A DNA stretch of 64,000 bases from Phoma sp. XZ068 (taxonomy: Eukaryota; Ascomycota; Dothideomycetes; Pleosporales; Didymellaceae), in contig RBKR01000010.1 of assembly GCA_004835665.1 (NCBI GenBank), positions 62,001 to 126,000 of the forward strand, read 5' to 3'. Made by a program: the position numbers and the translations under genes. Below are positions 10,570 to 21,351 of the stretch, piece after piece. How positions within the stretch are numbered: the stretch's first letter is position 1; the number at the start of each line of letters is the position of its first letter. Under the pieces are notes generated by a model, which was given only the letters and a program-made list of their open reading frames with translations, did no database searches and was not told the origin of the DNA.

Positions 10570-11664
10570 TCACGAGAATTCGGTCAAAAAGATCTTCTTC
10601 CCAAACACATGACCCTCATCCCCGGGCGAGATCCTTCTTCCATCGCCGCCCATGACCCGTAGCAACGTAGGCCAAATAACAACTTCGGTCGGATCAAGAT
10701 GACTCTCCACGCTTCTCCTCTCGAGATAGACACCGATTTGGTGTTCCACCCTTTTGTGACAGTGCTGAGGGCCACGCCAGTCAAATTGCCAGAAGCAGGG
10801 CTGACTAAAGAGCATGAACGCAAACTTTGCGCCTGTCTTAAGAACTTCTCTAAGGTCGTTGAGGCGATAAGTGGAGGTTCGAGGTAGTGCATAGGTTTGG
10901 AGTAGGGGCTCGAGATCCTTAAGAGCGCGCTCGATGTTTGCGGTGCGCGAGTCGAAGTAGGTGAATGAGTGGCTAACGTACGCTGTATACATGAGAGTTG
11001 CTGAGATCTGCTGCCAGCGCGAGAGGAGTGCGAAGTTGACTTTTTCAATTACTTAATGTGCGCAAGCTTGGATGCAGTAGCTTACATTGCGGATGCTCAG
11101 CAGCGCCCATCTCGACCGAGAAACTCTGAAAACACTCCACGATCTCTGGAGGCAGAAACGTGCTACCCGGGCTATTACTAGGAGCAGATTCGAGGAGCAG
11201 ACTCCTGCTTAAAATAGTCCAGCCGGTACACAAGGTGAGAGCTCCCAATCTGGTTGTTTGATCACTCAGAAGCGCTACGATTGAGTCCATGGGGTGCCAA
11301 ATCCGGACGTTGCGCGGTTGATGGTTCCTTGAGAAGCGCCCTTGTCTACTTACTCGAGAGAGTAATATTTGTGGACATGGGTGGTGATGGCCTGGTAGAG
11401 CGCATCAAACGAATCTGTTATCGTCGCCGCTAAACAGGCTCCGCGGACACCTGCATATAATGGGAGTGTTATAGGTGAAGGTGCCCTAGCTACGGTGGCC
11501 GATGGATGAGGTTGCTCAGTTGCAGCCTCTGCGTGTATCCTCTTTTGTCGAAATCTTCGCAGAAGGGAGCGTCGTTCCTTTGACGCGTCTGAACGGGTAA
11601 AAGAGTCGGGAGATGAGGCTTGAGCTTTGACCATTGTAACTAACCGCGGTAATGGTACCCTCAT
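10570..11664 (-). CDS. Three-exon host gene of unknown function, 319 aa
   Basis: I built the model from splice signals. Exon 1 is 11664-11354, with a perfect GTAAGT donor. Intron 1 is 89 bases and ends in CTGAG. Exon 2 is 11264-11086, with a GTAAGC donor. Intron 2 is 46 bases. Exon 3 is 11039-10570. Exon lengths (311, 179 and 470) sum to 960, and phases match at both junctions, so the gene looks intact. The N-terminus is Arg/Ser-rich and probably disordered (residues 1-75). The rest looks like a helical and mixed globular domain, with a Trp-rich stretch (FWQFDWRG) and a conserved-looking tail (EVVIWPTLLRV). I see no signal peptide, membrane segment or known motif. A second Met at residue 11 could be the true start. 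Confidence 0.7.
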
Positions 11665-11849
11665 GAACTACATGCGACGCTGACGAATATATAATGTGGA
11701 CTGATACGATCGAGATTGGGGAAATTAAAGTGGGTGAATGTCTTTGTCAAGCGTCCAGGTGTGGAATGCTTAACCAAGTCTTATGTTCCATTCGGGATTC
11801 AAGCGGCCGAGACACTGTGTTCTTCACCGTTCCAGGAATGTTCGCGGCC

Positions 11850-13250
11850 CTGATTGAGTTGCTCGGGATACCCTGTGATGAACAAAGGATCGGAGCCCGA
11901 CCTCCATAGAGACAGCAAACACAGAAGAAGCCAGAAATGCCATCCAGCAGGGCATGGACGGAGTCGAGAGACTGGCCGGAGCTGCGATCATGGAGTTCCG
12001 GGTATGGCGAGTGACCGACATACCAGTGTGATCAAGTTCTCAATAGACAAGGACAAGGAAGCCGTATTCCGGCAGACAACAGCAGAGTGGCCCGAAGCGC
12101 AGCCCCTGAAGCGATATTGATTGGGCCTAAGTGGCACGCGTTCAAAGCGGACTGGACCGAAGTGGCATTGGCGATGGACGCAGAGACTGGTAAAGTGAGC
12201 AGATGAGCTATGGAGCGGTTTGGGACAGAGATTGGAGTCGAGGTGTGTACGAGGCGATCGCTTGGACGACCGAGGCACAGCGGACAGCACGCATCGGTGG
12301 TGATCAAGGTGGCGACGAAAGAAGATGCAGAGAAACTACTGCGGTCGGACAGCGTGACGTTCGGCGGAGGCGGGATCATGGTCTTGCCGTTCGAAGAGTG
12401 ACGCCCGCCAGTGGCCTGTTTCAAGTGCAGACGGTTTGGGTACAGAGTGAGAGACTGCCTGCGGCCGGAGACGTGCGACATGTGTGGACAGGAGGGTCAT
12501 CTGCACTGTGAGACAGCCAGCCTGCGCTGCGCGAACTGACAGGGCAAGCATCGGGCGTCGCACCGAGAATGGCCCGAGTACAGGAAAGAGAAGGTCAGGA
12601 CTCTTAACCGTTAACAACATTAATAGGGAGCTTCTCATGCTCCAAGCAAATATGAAGAGAAGCGAAGAAGCGCAACATGCGTTGTTCAACGACAAGGCAC
12701 TGGCCGATTTTCACTTCATCCTAGGCCAGGAGCCCAGCTGTTTGCTGGCGGACGAGCAGGTGGTGATGCCGGCCGCGAACTCACGGTGGACGATGTTCAT
12801 CGCCCAGGGCAGACGGCCGTTTTGGGTTCCGGTCCGATCGTGCATCTGGGTATCGAGAGAGGTGGCGGCGATGCAGCTGGCTGCGGACTCGGCCGATATC
12901 AGGGCGGTGGTGGCGCACGTGGGTGAAAGGAAAGTGATGGTGGTATCGGTGTACATCCCTGACCTGTGCGCACGTCGGACGAAGGAGGAGACTGAGGAGG
13001 ATCTGAACAGCAGGCTGAACATGCTCAGCGAGCTTGTACAGGACGAGTTGCTGCGCGACCCACACATGGAGATGGTGATTGCAGGCGACTTCAATCGACA
13101 CAACCCGCTGTGGGGATGCAGTTATGTCAGCAATGCGCCGACGCAGGGAGGGAGCGAGCCGATCATTGACTTTATGGCGGAGCTGTCACTGCAAAGTCAA
13201 CGTGCGAGCCGTGTGAACAGCTTCGCACTTGAAAATCTGGCAGCGTAACT
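11850..13250 (+). pseudogene. Tad1-like LINE fragment: ORF1 and part of the endonuclease
   Basis: A decayed gag-like ORF1 is spread over three frames (11850-12540). It includes zinc knuckles, with Cys-x2-Cys spacings visible in CFKC, CDMCGQEGH and CANCQGKH. A better-kept frame at 12600-13248 holds the N-terminal half of an apurinic-type endonuclease: ANMKRSEEAQHAL, the LGQEP catalytic Glu region, VVSVYIPD and AGDFNRHNPLWG. Homology stops near 13190, before the rest of the endonuclease and all of the reverse transcriptase. Stops such as one just before 12211 break the frame. It resembles the element at 30213-33448 in domain order but is too diverged to be a recent copy. Confidence 0.8.
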
Positions 13251-13640
13251 GATGGATCCAGAAATTCAATAGCAAAGTTATGAGGTATGGTCTACATATA
13301 GGCTCCGTCTACCTGCATTATGGGTGCTTGGTCAGAAGACTGCTGCCAGAGAATCCCAGCAGTTTTGCCACATGCTAAGTTGCGGGGAGACTTTCTTTGC
13401 ACCGAACGGTTTCAGAGGCAGCATATTTAGACAGATGATTAAAAGCATAAATACTTTAAACTCGCGTCCCGCTAGCGGGGAGGACGGCCGACCCGCTCCA
13501 GCCATAGGGTTGTCGTGGGCTGGTTTTTGATGCGGACGATGAGAAAAGGTGGCACGGTTTTGCCATTCATCGTTTGCCATCCATCGCCAGACATCAAGGT
13601 CAATTAGCGTTGACCAGAAGTTGATTTCTCCTGCTGGTAA

Positions 13641-13895
13641 TGTTGGCAGGTCTAGAAAGTACGGTGTTATCTGGATCGGAGAGACCGAAATTCTATACTT
13701 TCGGTGAGACCGAGACGATCGGGTTGACCGTCGGCCAGGCCGAAGAGCTGAAGATGAGGCCGTAGATATAAAGGAATAGGTTGCGCTCTGGAGAAAGGCG
13801 AGATCTCTCAAAAAAAAAAAGGATAATTTCAACTCTATTGAGACTTGCGTCATATGCGCCACAATATTAGAGTTCTCATACGAGTCATACCAACA
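13641..13895 (+). repeat. Solo LTR with 5-bp target duplication
   Basis: A 255-base unit begins TGTTGGCAGG and ends CATACCAACA, the TGTTG/CAACA termini typical of Copia-type LTRs. It is flanked on both sides by GGTAA (13636-13640 and 13896-13900). It carries a TATA-like TATAAAGG near 13767 and an A-run near 13810. No internal retroelement sequence adjoins it, so it is a solo LTR left by recombination between the two LTRs of a full element. A decayed copy in the opposite orientation is at 3344-3597. Confidence 0.92.
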
Positions 13896-13900
13896 GGTAA

Positions 13901-14552
13901 TAGACTGAGAATTAGATAGTGCTCTGAAAAAAAAGACTGAGCCACATGTGGCGGCGCCTAGAACGGGCACTGTTGTGGGACGCCTAACTTAGTTCGGTAA
14001 GGTGCCGCTTATGGCGCAAGGCAAAATCTCGACAGCTCCACCGCTCCATAACATCTCCAAACAGATCGTCGTGCTATCCGATGGCCACTCCAGCCGCTTA
14101 CGCTAGGTATGACCCCTCTTATGGCTGGCTATTCGACTCAGCTCGTTGCACCCTACTAACTCGTACGCAGAACCATGTTCGAATACGCCTCCGGTCAGCT
14201 CCGGGACGTGGCATCCTCTCCAAGCCTCGAAACACTACCAGTCACTCCTCCCGCCCATCCATCCCCACCTGTCGCTCGCAATGCAAGCATCCTTACACGC
14301 CGATCAGCTGCTCCGTTTTCTGTGCCCTCGCCTGGAGTTAGTGCAGAGCCATCTCCCACGCTTTCTTAAGAATCTACTCAGGTGTATACAAGAATGGTCT
14401 CATTCCGCTTGTGGTGCATAGGATGTTGCTAAGGTTTAACATAGTTAGGCTGGTTTTCATAAGCGTTGGTCGGTATGAGGGTTAGCAGCAACAGGTGTTT
14501 TTTAGTAAAGTGTTGATTGCAGACGGCATGCAACACCCCTAAATTCTAGAAG
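13901..14552. other. No recognisable gene
   Basis: Overlapping short frames at 14081-14421 have no recognisable domain and look like chance. I see no repeats or terminal structures before the TA at 14553. Confidence 0.45.
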
Positions 14553-14554
14553 TA

Positions 14555-16380
14555 ACGTGTTTCACAAGCGAGCGGCGCACCCAGGCGAGCGGCGCAGGAT
14601 CGCTAGAAGACCGCCTGCGCAACGACTTTGTGCAGCGCCACAACAGACTAAAGTACTTTACAGAGTAGTATAATACTATTCAGAAGCATCGCTATCTTCT
14701 ACACCCTCTATGTCTACCTTGCAAGTGCGAGAGTTGTGCCCAATCTCGCCGCAACGCCTACAGTGCCGTTCTTTGCGCACCCTCTTCGCAGGCGTCTCAC
14801 CATCATCACGACTAATACCCTCCTTAGCAGCAACCAAATCAGCTACTTCACCAACTGTTAAGGTCTCTTCAGTCCTTACATACCGCCGCTTACGACTCTT
14901 ACGCTTTGTAGCTGCCTCAGTTGCGTCTCGCAGGCGTACCATTTCTTCGCGCATTAGCACCATCTCATGTGCTATCTGCTGAGCGCCTTTGGTAAGCTGC
15001 CATTGACCTGCTCATCAATCGAACTTGCTGGAGACCCCCAATGTTTTTGCATGCGATTTTGAAGTAGCGTTGACTGCGCCTCCATCTCACAGGCGTTGCG
15101 CGGTGTCTTTGGCTCCCAGGCGACGTTGTCTGGTTGTGGTGGAGTTGGCGTACGCAGTCGTACATCAAGCTTCGATAGCACTGCCTCTGGGTTGTGTGGG
15201 ACTAGCCCAGCACCTCTGAAACCTGCGCAGACGTTGTCTGTTGTAAACACCTTTTGAAAAGCTGCTTTAAAAGCAGGTAGAAAGATTTCTTTGCTAATGT
15301 GGTGAACGCGGCTGCGTGCCAAGACTGAGATCTCGTCGCCATACATGCGCTTCAACGGCGAGAAGCAGGCGACGTCAAGCGGTTGTAACAGATGCGATGA
15401 GTGCGCAGGCATGCAGAGAGTGATGACCTTCTTCTCTTTGCAGCGATCTTGGAAATCAACTGAACAGTGGCTCTCATGGCCATCAATGATCAGTAGCCTA
15501 TACAACCCAACAGGCTTCGCATGCGCGTCAAAGTGTTCAAGCCAGGCAAGCGCTAGGTTGTTGTTTGTCCAGCCAGTAGGACTAACTTTAATAACCCAGT
15601 CTCGTGGTAGATCCTCAGTGAACCAGTTAGAGATTAAGAACCTTGCCTGCAAAGATGAGGACGGGTGGGATAACGCGCCCCGTCGCCCCGACGCCTTGTA
15701 CCAGGGTAACCCACTCGCGGTCGCCAGGTTGTAGCTTCTTCCGTCGACCAGGCTTCTCTGAGCCTGTTACGACTAGCTGAGGTGATATCTTGCCCATCAG
15801 GAAGCCAGACTCATCAAAGTTGTACATGTCCTCATCCACAATACCATACTTCGCCTTCATTGACTGAACAAGCGTGAACCAGGGTTGTATAACCGCTGGG
15901 TCCTCGCAGGCAGCTCGCCGGCGATCGTACGGGCGGCTCCATCGCGTTCGCAGCTCTGGTGAACGTTTGATAAAGTTATCTACCCAGTTCTTGCCAGTAG
16001 GCTTGCTACCGCGCTCTCTGAGCAGTTTATCGGCCATATCTTGTACGTTTGTCTTCGACGGCGGTAGTCCACGCAGGCTCTCATCAAAAACACGTTGTAT
16101 AATCGCCTCCTCCTCTAGCTTTGTAAGGCGTTCCGAATTCGGCTCGCAGTCGCGTCGAGAGCGTTTGCCGTCGCGTCGCCGTCGTATCGTTGTTTGAGGG
16201 ACTTTGTAAAGTAATTCAGCGCGTCGTATGCTTTCAACTTGCTTTGTTTGGATATCAGATAAAGCAAGCTGTACGTCGCCTTCAGTGTAGGCCTTCTGGG
16301 CTTTGCGTTGTTGTGACATTTAGTGATGTTGTTGCGCAGGGTCGCGTTGAAAGCGTGCGCCGCTCGCTTGTGAAACACGT
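14555..16380 (-). mobile_element. Family B DNA transposon, 1826 bp, inactive
   Basis: TA at 14553-14554 and 16381-16382 flank 26-base perfect terminal inverted repeats beginning ACGTGTTTCACAAGCGAGCG. The left end repeats the GGCGAGCGGCGCA word just inside. The transposase reads on the minus strand and is broken by frameshifts, so the copy cannot mobilise itself. Confidence 0.9.
14676..16319 (-). pseudogene. Pogo-type transposase with CCHC knuckle, family B, frameshifted
   Basis: Three successive frames make up one transposase. 16319-15627 holds the helix-turn-helix (KVPQTTIRRR), the CENP-B-like region and YNFDESGF. 15652-14972 holds DGHESH and LLQPLDV (DD35D). 14963-14676 holds a coiled coil and the C-terminal zinc knuckle CRRCGEIGHNSRTC. 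Breaks lie near 15640 and 14970. Length and order match the intact relative at 40102-41727. Confidence 0.88.
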
Positions 16381-16382
16381 TA

Positions 16383-17113
16383 CTTCAGTTTTTACGCTGA
16401 GGTTTATCATCCTCGGGTGTTCTGACACCCGCGCCAGACACTTACAGAAGCTGTTCCAAAAAGCGAGGGCTGACTAGGTCAAACTTAATGCGCACTCTGC
16501 GTAAGAAACGGCTTAGTGTGAGGTGATCACGGCATCGATGGCTAACAGCTTTATTCCCACCATGTGTATGCGACGCACTCACGTTTCAAAAATCCTGCGC
16601 GGTGTGACTAAAGCACGTCTCCATTGAGTTAAGTCGATACTGAGGCGTATCACACATCTGGACATAGGTCTCTCGGAAATGTACTTTGTTGGATAGTTTC
16701 CCAGGGCGAATCCAGAAAGTCCGATAAACGCTAAACCATTTGCGACAGCCTGCAGGCTGATCAAGTTCTACCGTTAGCCTGCCCACTATGTCGCCGACCA
16801 TCATTCACTCGCTTATCTACGCCTTCTTAGCCGCAAGCCCAGCAGAAAAGTTGCCAATTATAAAAACCGAATAGACGCCACGGCTACAAAGATTGCAAAA
16901 AAAGGTAATGCGCTGGACAGCGGAAACACCAAACCAATACTCAGGACATGCATGAGCTCCACTATCAGCAACGCCAAACCACGCATTATCCTGCATTCAG
17001 TCAAAGGAGCGCTCGACCCGAATGGCTAGTGGTCTGTGCTTGGATGAAGCGACAAACCCTTTCACGCGACCAATCAGCTGAGCTTTACGGGCCGCGCCTT
17101 CCCAAGGTCTCTG
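16383..17113. other. No recognisable gene
   Basis: Short frames only. I see no domain or long repeat until the transposon end fragment at 17116. Confidence 0.45.
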
Positions 17114-17115
17114 TA

Positions 17116-17240
17116 CCGTGTCCGTGCACTCAATGCGTGCCGTCAGTCAATGCGCGCGATCACCACATCATGGGTATCGCCGGAAATGAGGCTGTAGAGC
17201 CACACACAATAGATATTATCGCGCGAGATTTCCAATCGGA
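17116..17240 (-). repeat. Truncated 3' end of a family A element
   Basis: Begins CCGTGTCCGTGCACTCAATG after TA (17114-17115), identical at its tip to the terminal repeat of the element at 55534. It continues with the family's 3' untranslated segment (GGCTGTAGAGCC and ATTATCGCG). No second terminus or transposase is attached. It is a relic in the orientation opposite to the complete element that starts at 17372. Confidence 0.75.
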
Positions 17241-17371
17241 GTACTCTACAAGCTTGTGCGACAAACTGTCTCACTCAAAAATTTGCGTAGAGCAATTTTG
17301 CGGCCGCGGCTGTTGTACACAGCTGGGGAAGTTGGGCGTTCTATGGCAGTACTAGGGAAGCTTTAATGATA

Positions 17372-19474
17372 CCGTGTCCGTGCACCAAATGCGCACCAAC
17401 ACCAAACGCGCGGGTAACCGAAAAACGCGTCAACTTCACAACAACACTACACCCACCCTATGACTCCAATTGATAACGCGCTTGCAGAGATTAATACTCT
17501 AGAGCCTGGCGAAGAACTCTCCTATACAAAGATAGCCCAAAAACACGGTGTTGTACGCTCAACTTTGACGCGTAGGCACCAACAAGTTTCGCAATCCCGC
17601 GCAGTTGTATCGTTAGAACAACGAAATCTCAACCCACAACAGGAGAAGCAGCTTATATTGTATATTACTGAGTTAACAGAGCGAGGTATACCTCCTGGAC
17701 GGCTTCTTGTACAAAAATACGCGTCCCAGATCGCTCAAAAACCAGTATCGGAGACCTGGGTTACCCGCTTCCTCAACCGCCATCCCAACCAACTAGTATC
17801 TAAGTGGACATCCGGCATGGATCGCAATCGTCACCAAGCCGACTCAGGGGTAAAATATACCCGCTATTTTGATCTCCTACACACCAAACTTGCTGAGTAC
17901 GACGTTGAGCCACGGCACACATACAATATGGATGAGAAGGGGTTCTTGATGGGTATCACGGGTCGTTCAAAACGAGTATTCAGCAAGCAAATGTGGGAAC
18001 GAAAACAGGTTAGAGAAGCCATCCAGGATGGTTCTCGTGAGTGGATTACCCTCCTAGCCTGTATATGTGCCGATGGATCAGCGTTACCACCAAGCCTCAT
18101 ATTTGCGTCGGCAAGCAATAATATACAATCGAGCTGGGTGGATGAAATCAAGCCAGGGGAACACTCGGTGGTAATCAGCTCATCTCCCTCCGGGTGGACG
18201 AACGACGATATTGGTGTGGCTTGGCTTGAACATGTGTTTGATCGCTATACCAAGGAGAAGGCTCGACGTCAGTACCGAGTACTTATACTGGATGGCCACG
18301 GCTCGCATACTACACCTGCTTTTATTGACTATTGTCATAAAAACAAGATACTCCTGGCTGTTTTTCCTCCCCATTCAACCCACACGCTGCAGCCGCTTGA
18401 TGTGTGCTTGTTCAAGCCACTCTCACAGGCCTACTCCAACGAGCTCACATCTTTCCTTGAAAGGAGCCAGGGGCTAGCATCAATAACAAAAGGAGACTTC
18501 TTCCCCTTGTTCTGGAAGGCGTGGCAGACCTCGTTCAAGGAAACCACGATACTCAACTCCTTCAAAGCCACTGGTATATGGCCCCCTGACCCCTCCGTTA
18601 TACTCAAAAGGTTCAACAACACCACATCTGACGACAGAGGCTCACGAGAGAGCTCAACTTCGGTACTCAGCGCGTCAGATTGGAGGAAAATGAGGCGTAT
18701 AATCAAGGAGAACGTTGTAGATGAGCAGGATAAGGATGTGAGGATGCTCGTTGAGGCAGTACACACACTCTCAAGCCGTGTTGACCTTCTTACACACCAA
18801 AATGAGGGCCTCCAACAGCATATACGTCATCAGAAGAAGCACAAAAAGAAGAGGAAGACTCTTGATCTCAAGGAGTACTATGGTGGCTTGAATATGTGGA
18901 CTCCAACAAAGGTTGCAGCTTCACAGGAGCGTCGACAGGCATACGATCGTGAGATACTTGAACAACAACTCCAAAAAAGTGAGAGGAAGAAGATCAGGGC
19001 AGCCAATAAGCTATACAACGAGAAAATTGCTCAGGAGAAGCGTGAGGTGGCAGCACTAGCCAAGGCAGCTCGTGTGAAGAAGAAGGCAGAACGAGCAGCT
19101 GAAAAGCAGCAACAGAAGGAAGCTCGCAACGCTGCTAAAGCTATACAATTATCCCAAAAGGGTAAGAGGAAGGCTTCAACAGTACCTATACAGAAGCAGA
19201 AGCGTCAGAAACGAGTGGGTGATGATGCAGGTGGTGATATCGACGCGCAGGTCCTCCCAACCACCCCACCGATCACAACATCACGAGGCCGCAACATCAA
19301 GCTTCCAAGTAAATTTAGATAAGCCAAATTAATCGCAGGTATCACTATAGTACTCCTCTATAATATCTCGCGATAATACCTGTTGTGGGTGGCTCTACAG
19401 CCTCATTTTTGTATAAGTGTGATGGTGTTCACCCGCGCGTTTGGTGTTGGTGCGCATTTGGTGCACGGACACGT
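17372..19474 (+). mobile_element. Family A DNA transposon, complete, 2103 bp
   Basis: TA at 17370-17371 and 19475-19476 flank terminal inverted repeats of 44 bases (43 match; only the outermost base differs). They begin CCGTGTCCGTGCACCAAATG. The element contains a full-length, uninterrupted transposase. It has exactly the same length as the element at 55534-57636, though their terminal repeats differ from base 15 on. It is a candidate autonomous element. Confidence 0.95.
17460..19322 (+). CDS. Fot1/pogo-type transposase, family A, intact, 620 aa
   Basis: Single exon. Residues 1-50 form a helix-turn-helix region (KHGVVRSTLTRRHQ). Residues about 55-110 form a CENP-B-like DNA-binding region (ETWVTRFLNRHP). 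The DDE domain follows: YNMDEKGF (Asp 158), LDGHGSH (Asp 278) and LQPLDV (Asp 314), spacing DD35D. From about residue 400 the protein is a charged coiled coil, then a Lys/Arg-rich tail ending in a GRNIKLPSKF-like basic motif, probably for nuclear entry or DNA contact. All catalytic residues are present. It should excise and insert its element at TA sites. It is close to the protein at 55622-57484, with scattered substitutions. Confidence 0.95.
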   Translation: MTPIDNALAEINTLEPGEELSYTKIAQKHGVVRSTLTRRHQQVSQSRAVVSLEQRNLNPQQEKQLILYITELTERGIPPGRLLVQKYASQIAQKPVSETWVTRFLNRHPNQLVSKWTSGMDRNRHQADSGVKYTRYFDLLHTKLAEYDVEPRHTYNMDEKGFLMGITGRSKRVFSKQMWERKQVREAIQDGSREWITLLACICADGSALPPSLIFASASNNIQSSWVDEIKPGEHSVVISSSPSGWTNDDIGVAWLEHVFDRYTKEKARRQYRVLILDGHGSHTTPAFIDYCHKNKILLAVFPPHSTHTLQPLDVCLFKPLSQAYSNELTSFLERSQGLASITKGDFFPLFWKAWQTSFKETTILNSFKATGIWPPDPSVILKRFNNTTSDDRGSRESSTSVLSASDWRKMRRIIKENVVDEQDKDVRMLVEAVHTLSSRVDLLTHQNEGLQQHIRHQKKHKKKRKTLDLKEYYGGLNMWTPTKVAASQERRQAYDREILEQQLQKSERKKIRAANKLYNEKIAQEKREVAALAKAARVKKKAERAAEKQQQKEARNAAKAIQLSQKGKRKASTVPIQKQKRQKRVGDDAGGDIDAQVLPTTPPITTSRGRNIKLPSKFR

Positions 19475-19529
19475 TAATGAAGACCTGTAGCTGGGGTCGT
19501 AGCGCTTACTGCGCCACGAAATCCGGAGG

Positions 19530-20483
19530 CTACCAGTACCGTACGAAGAGCTGGTCGCGAACATCCTCAAGTACATCGTCGTGGCTGTTCAAGACGTGGC
19601 CCTGCTGCACGTGCTCGATCAATGTCTTCAGATGGTGAGTGCGTAGCTTGTAGTGCTTCTTGCCGAAAGGATCGCGCCAGCAGTGAGGGCCCAGGTCGCA
19701 TGGCGGGCCAGGGCACCGCATCAAGGCGTACACGTCGCGCCAGACGGAAGAGCCTGCACCCGTCTCCTGCTCTGCGTCGAGCTGGCTTGCACGATCGGCG
19801 AGCATTCTTTGCGTCGCGGATGAGCCTCTTTTGTGTCCACGAGTTGAGTTGGCCGATGTTGCAGCAGCCGACTCTATATAGTTGAAAGAGAGGTCTACCC
19901 TCAACTTCTTACCAGAACGGAAGAGTTCGGCCCATCGAAGTAGCTGCCTCTCGACTACGGGCCAGTCAATGTGCATGTCATCAAACCGTTTGGTCAAGTC
20001 ACGTTCAGTGCGATCATTCACGGATGTGACAACACTAGCGTCATCGTATTCCACTTGCCTGCCCGGCGGCAGCCTCCTAGCCAGGAGCTTCTCTACTTTG
20101 GGCTGCAGGTACATGCGCCAGTACACAGCAGGTGCCAAAACGACGTCCTGTTCTGTATCCTTCGAGACGACTTTGTTATTGACGGCCACCTTCCATTCGA
20201 TCGAGTAGCGGAGACGGCTCGGTGTGTCTTCGTCATAGCTATTGTACTCGTCTCACTCCGCCAGCGGAAGGAAGCTGAGCCTCGACGGATCCGGCGTCGT
20301 CACTGCACAGCTAGCTTCCACGTGGCGGTAGCGTGTCGACCTGCGTGTCGTTGTAGCACAAGAGAGCGATGGCGATCCAAAGGCTGGCGTATCATATGCT
20401 TGTGTCGATTGCGCATCGCTAAGTGTGTCGTATCGCTGCATTGGATCGAAAGGAAGGTCCTCGTCGCGAAAACAAGAGCCCAT
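19530..20483 (-). pseudogene. Repeat-associated fungal ORF of unknown function, one nonsense mutation
   Basis: One reading frame runs from 20483 to 19530 with a single TGA near 20253 (context GAG-TGA-GAC, consistent with CGA to TGA). The longer part contains NNKVVSKDTEQDVVLAP, ERDLTKRFDD, WAELFRSGKKLRVDLSF and a Cys/His/Trp-rich block (MRCPGPPCDLGPHCWRDP). I recall these motifs from repeat-associated hypothetical proteins of many ascomycetes, but I know no function. The C/H cluster suggests a metal-binding fold. It lies just beyond the transposon that ends at 19474. Confidence 0.65.
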
Positions 20484-21351
20484 CGCCGTTTACCGACCGA
20501 GTGGCTTGAGAACGTGCGTATAGGCGTACGGCTCGACCAATGAAGCTACGCAAAGAGGCCATGCATTCAAAGTACGTATACAGGCACGTCTGGCTACGCT
20601 CGAACGCGCTGCAGCAGTGAACGATGAGGTGCTGCACTGCGAGAGCCACGCGAGGGAGAGTGTTAAGGAACCTCATGGAAACCGTTTGTCTTCTACTAGC
20701 CCCTTACGTTCACACCCACCAATTACTGAAGGGGGGACGCAGAACGCTTGCGTGAGACGGCGATCGCATCCACAATATGTTATTCGGCAGCATGAGAAGG
20801 TAAGAGGCGTTGAGTCGACTTGGATTGTGACGAAGACCTAAAAAGGGTATCCTTTATATCACTACGATTTGTTCTTTTAGTAACCACTTATCCTTCGGTT
20901 TAGTTTATTCAGCAATTTGGCTTGCGTAAGAAAGTTTTCATTGGGATATAGCTCTTTCTTTCTATAGAAGGCCATTTGGAACGATGCACTAGGATGAGGT
21001 AGAAACATGTTTCAAGTATGAGCACGTTTGCAGTAGAAACATGCTTCAAGCAAGACTATGTTTGCATCACAACCATACCACTTCAAAACGCCACCTTTCT
21101 TATAGTAACCAATCACTAATGGTGGACAGAGTCTGATAGGCGAAAGCTTCGTTTGCAGTGTTAACAAGGAACCGATTGTGTTCATTTCGCTTAGGCTGGG
21201 ATATCTAAAAAGAATGTCTATCGGCTCGTCTAAGCAACTCTTTCATACTCCCTAGGTTCCAACATAGTTTGATGGCTTTCTTAGCTGGCCCCTTACTGGG
21301 ACTTCGCACTAAAGCTGTTAGGCATCCCAAAGCTTAATAAAAGAAAATAAC
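20484..21351. other. No recognisable gene
   Basis: Short frames only; the second half is A+T-rich. The last bases before 21352 are A-rich and may be the leader of the membrane-protein gene. Confidence 0.4.

Noticed and set aside
13332..13970. Minus-strand 212-codon ORF
   Set aside because: It runs antisense through the solo LTR and its flanks, with no domain; the LTR and its GGTAA duplication explain the sequence.
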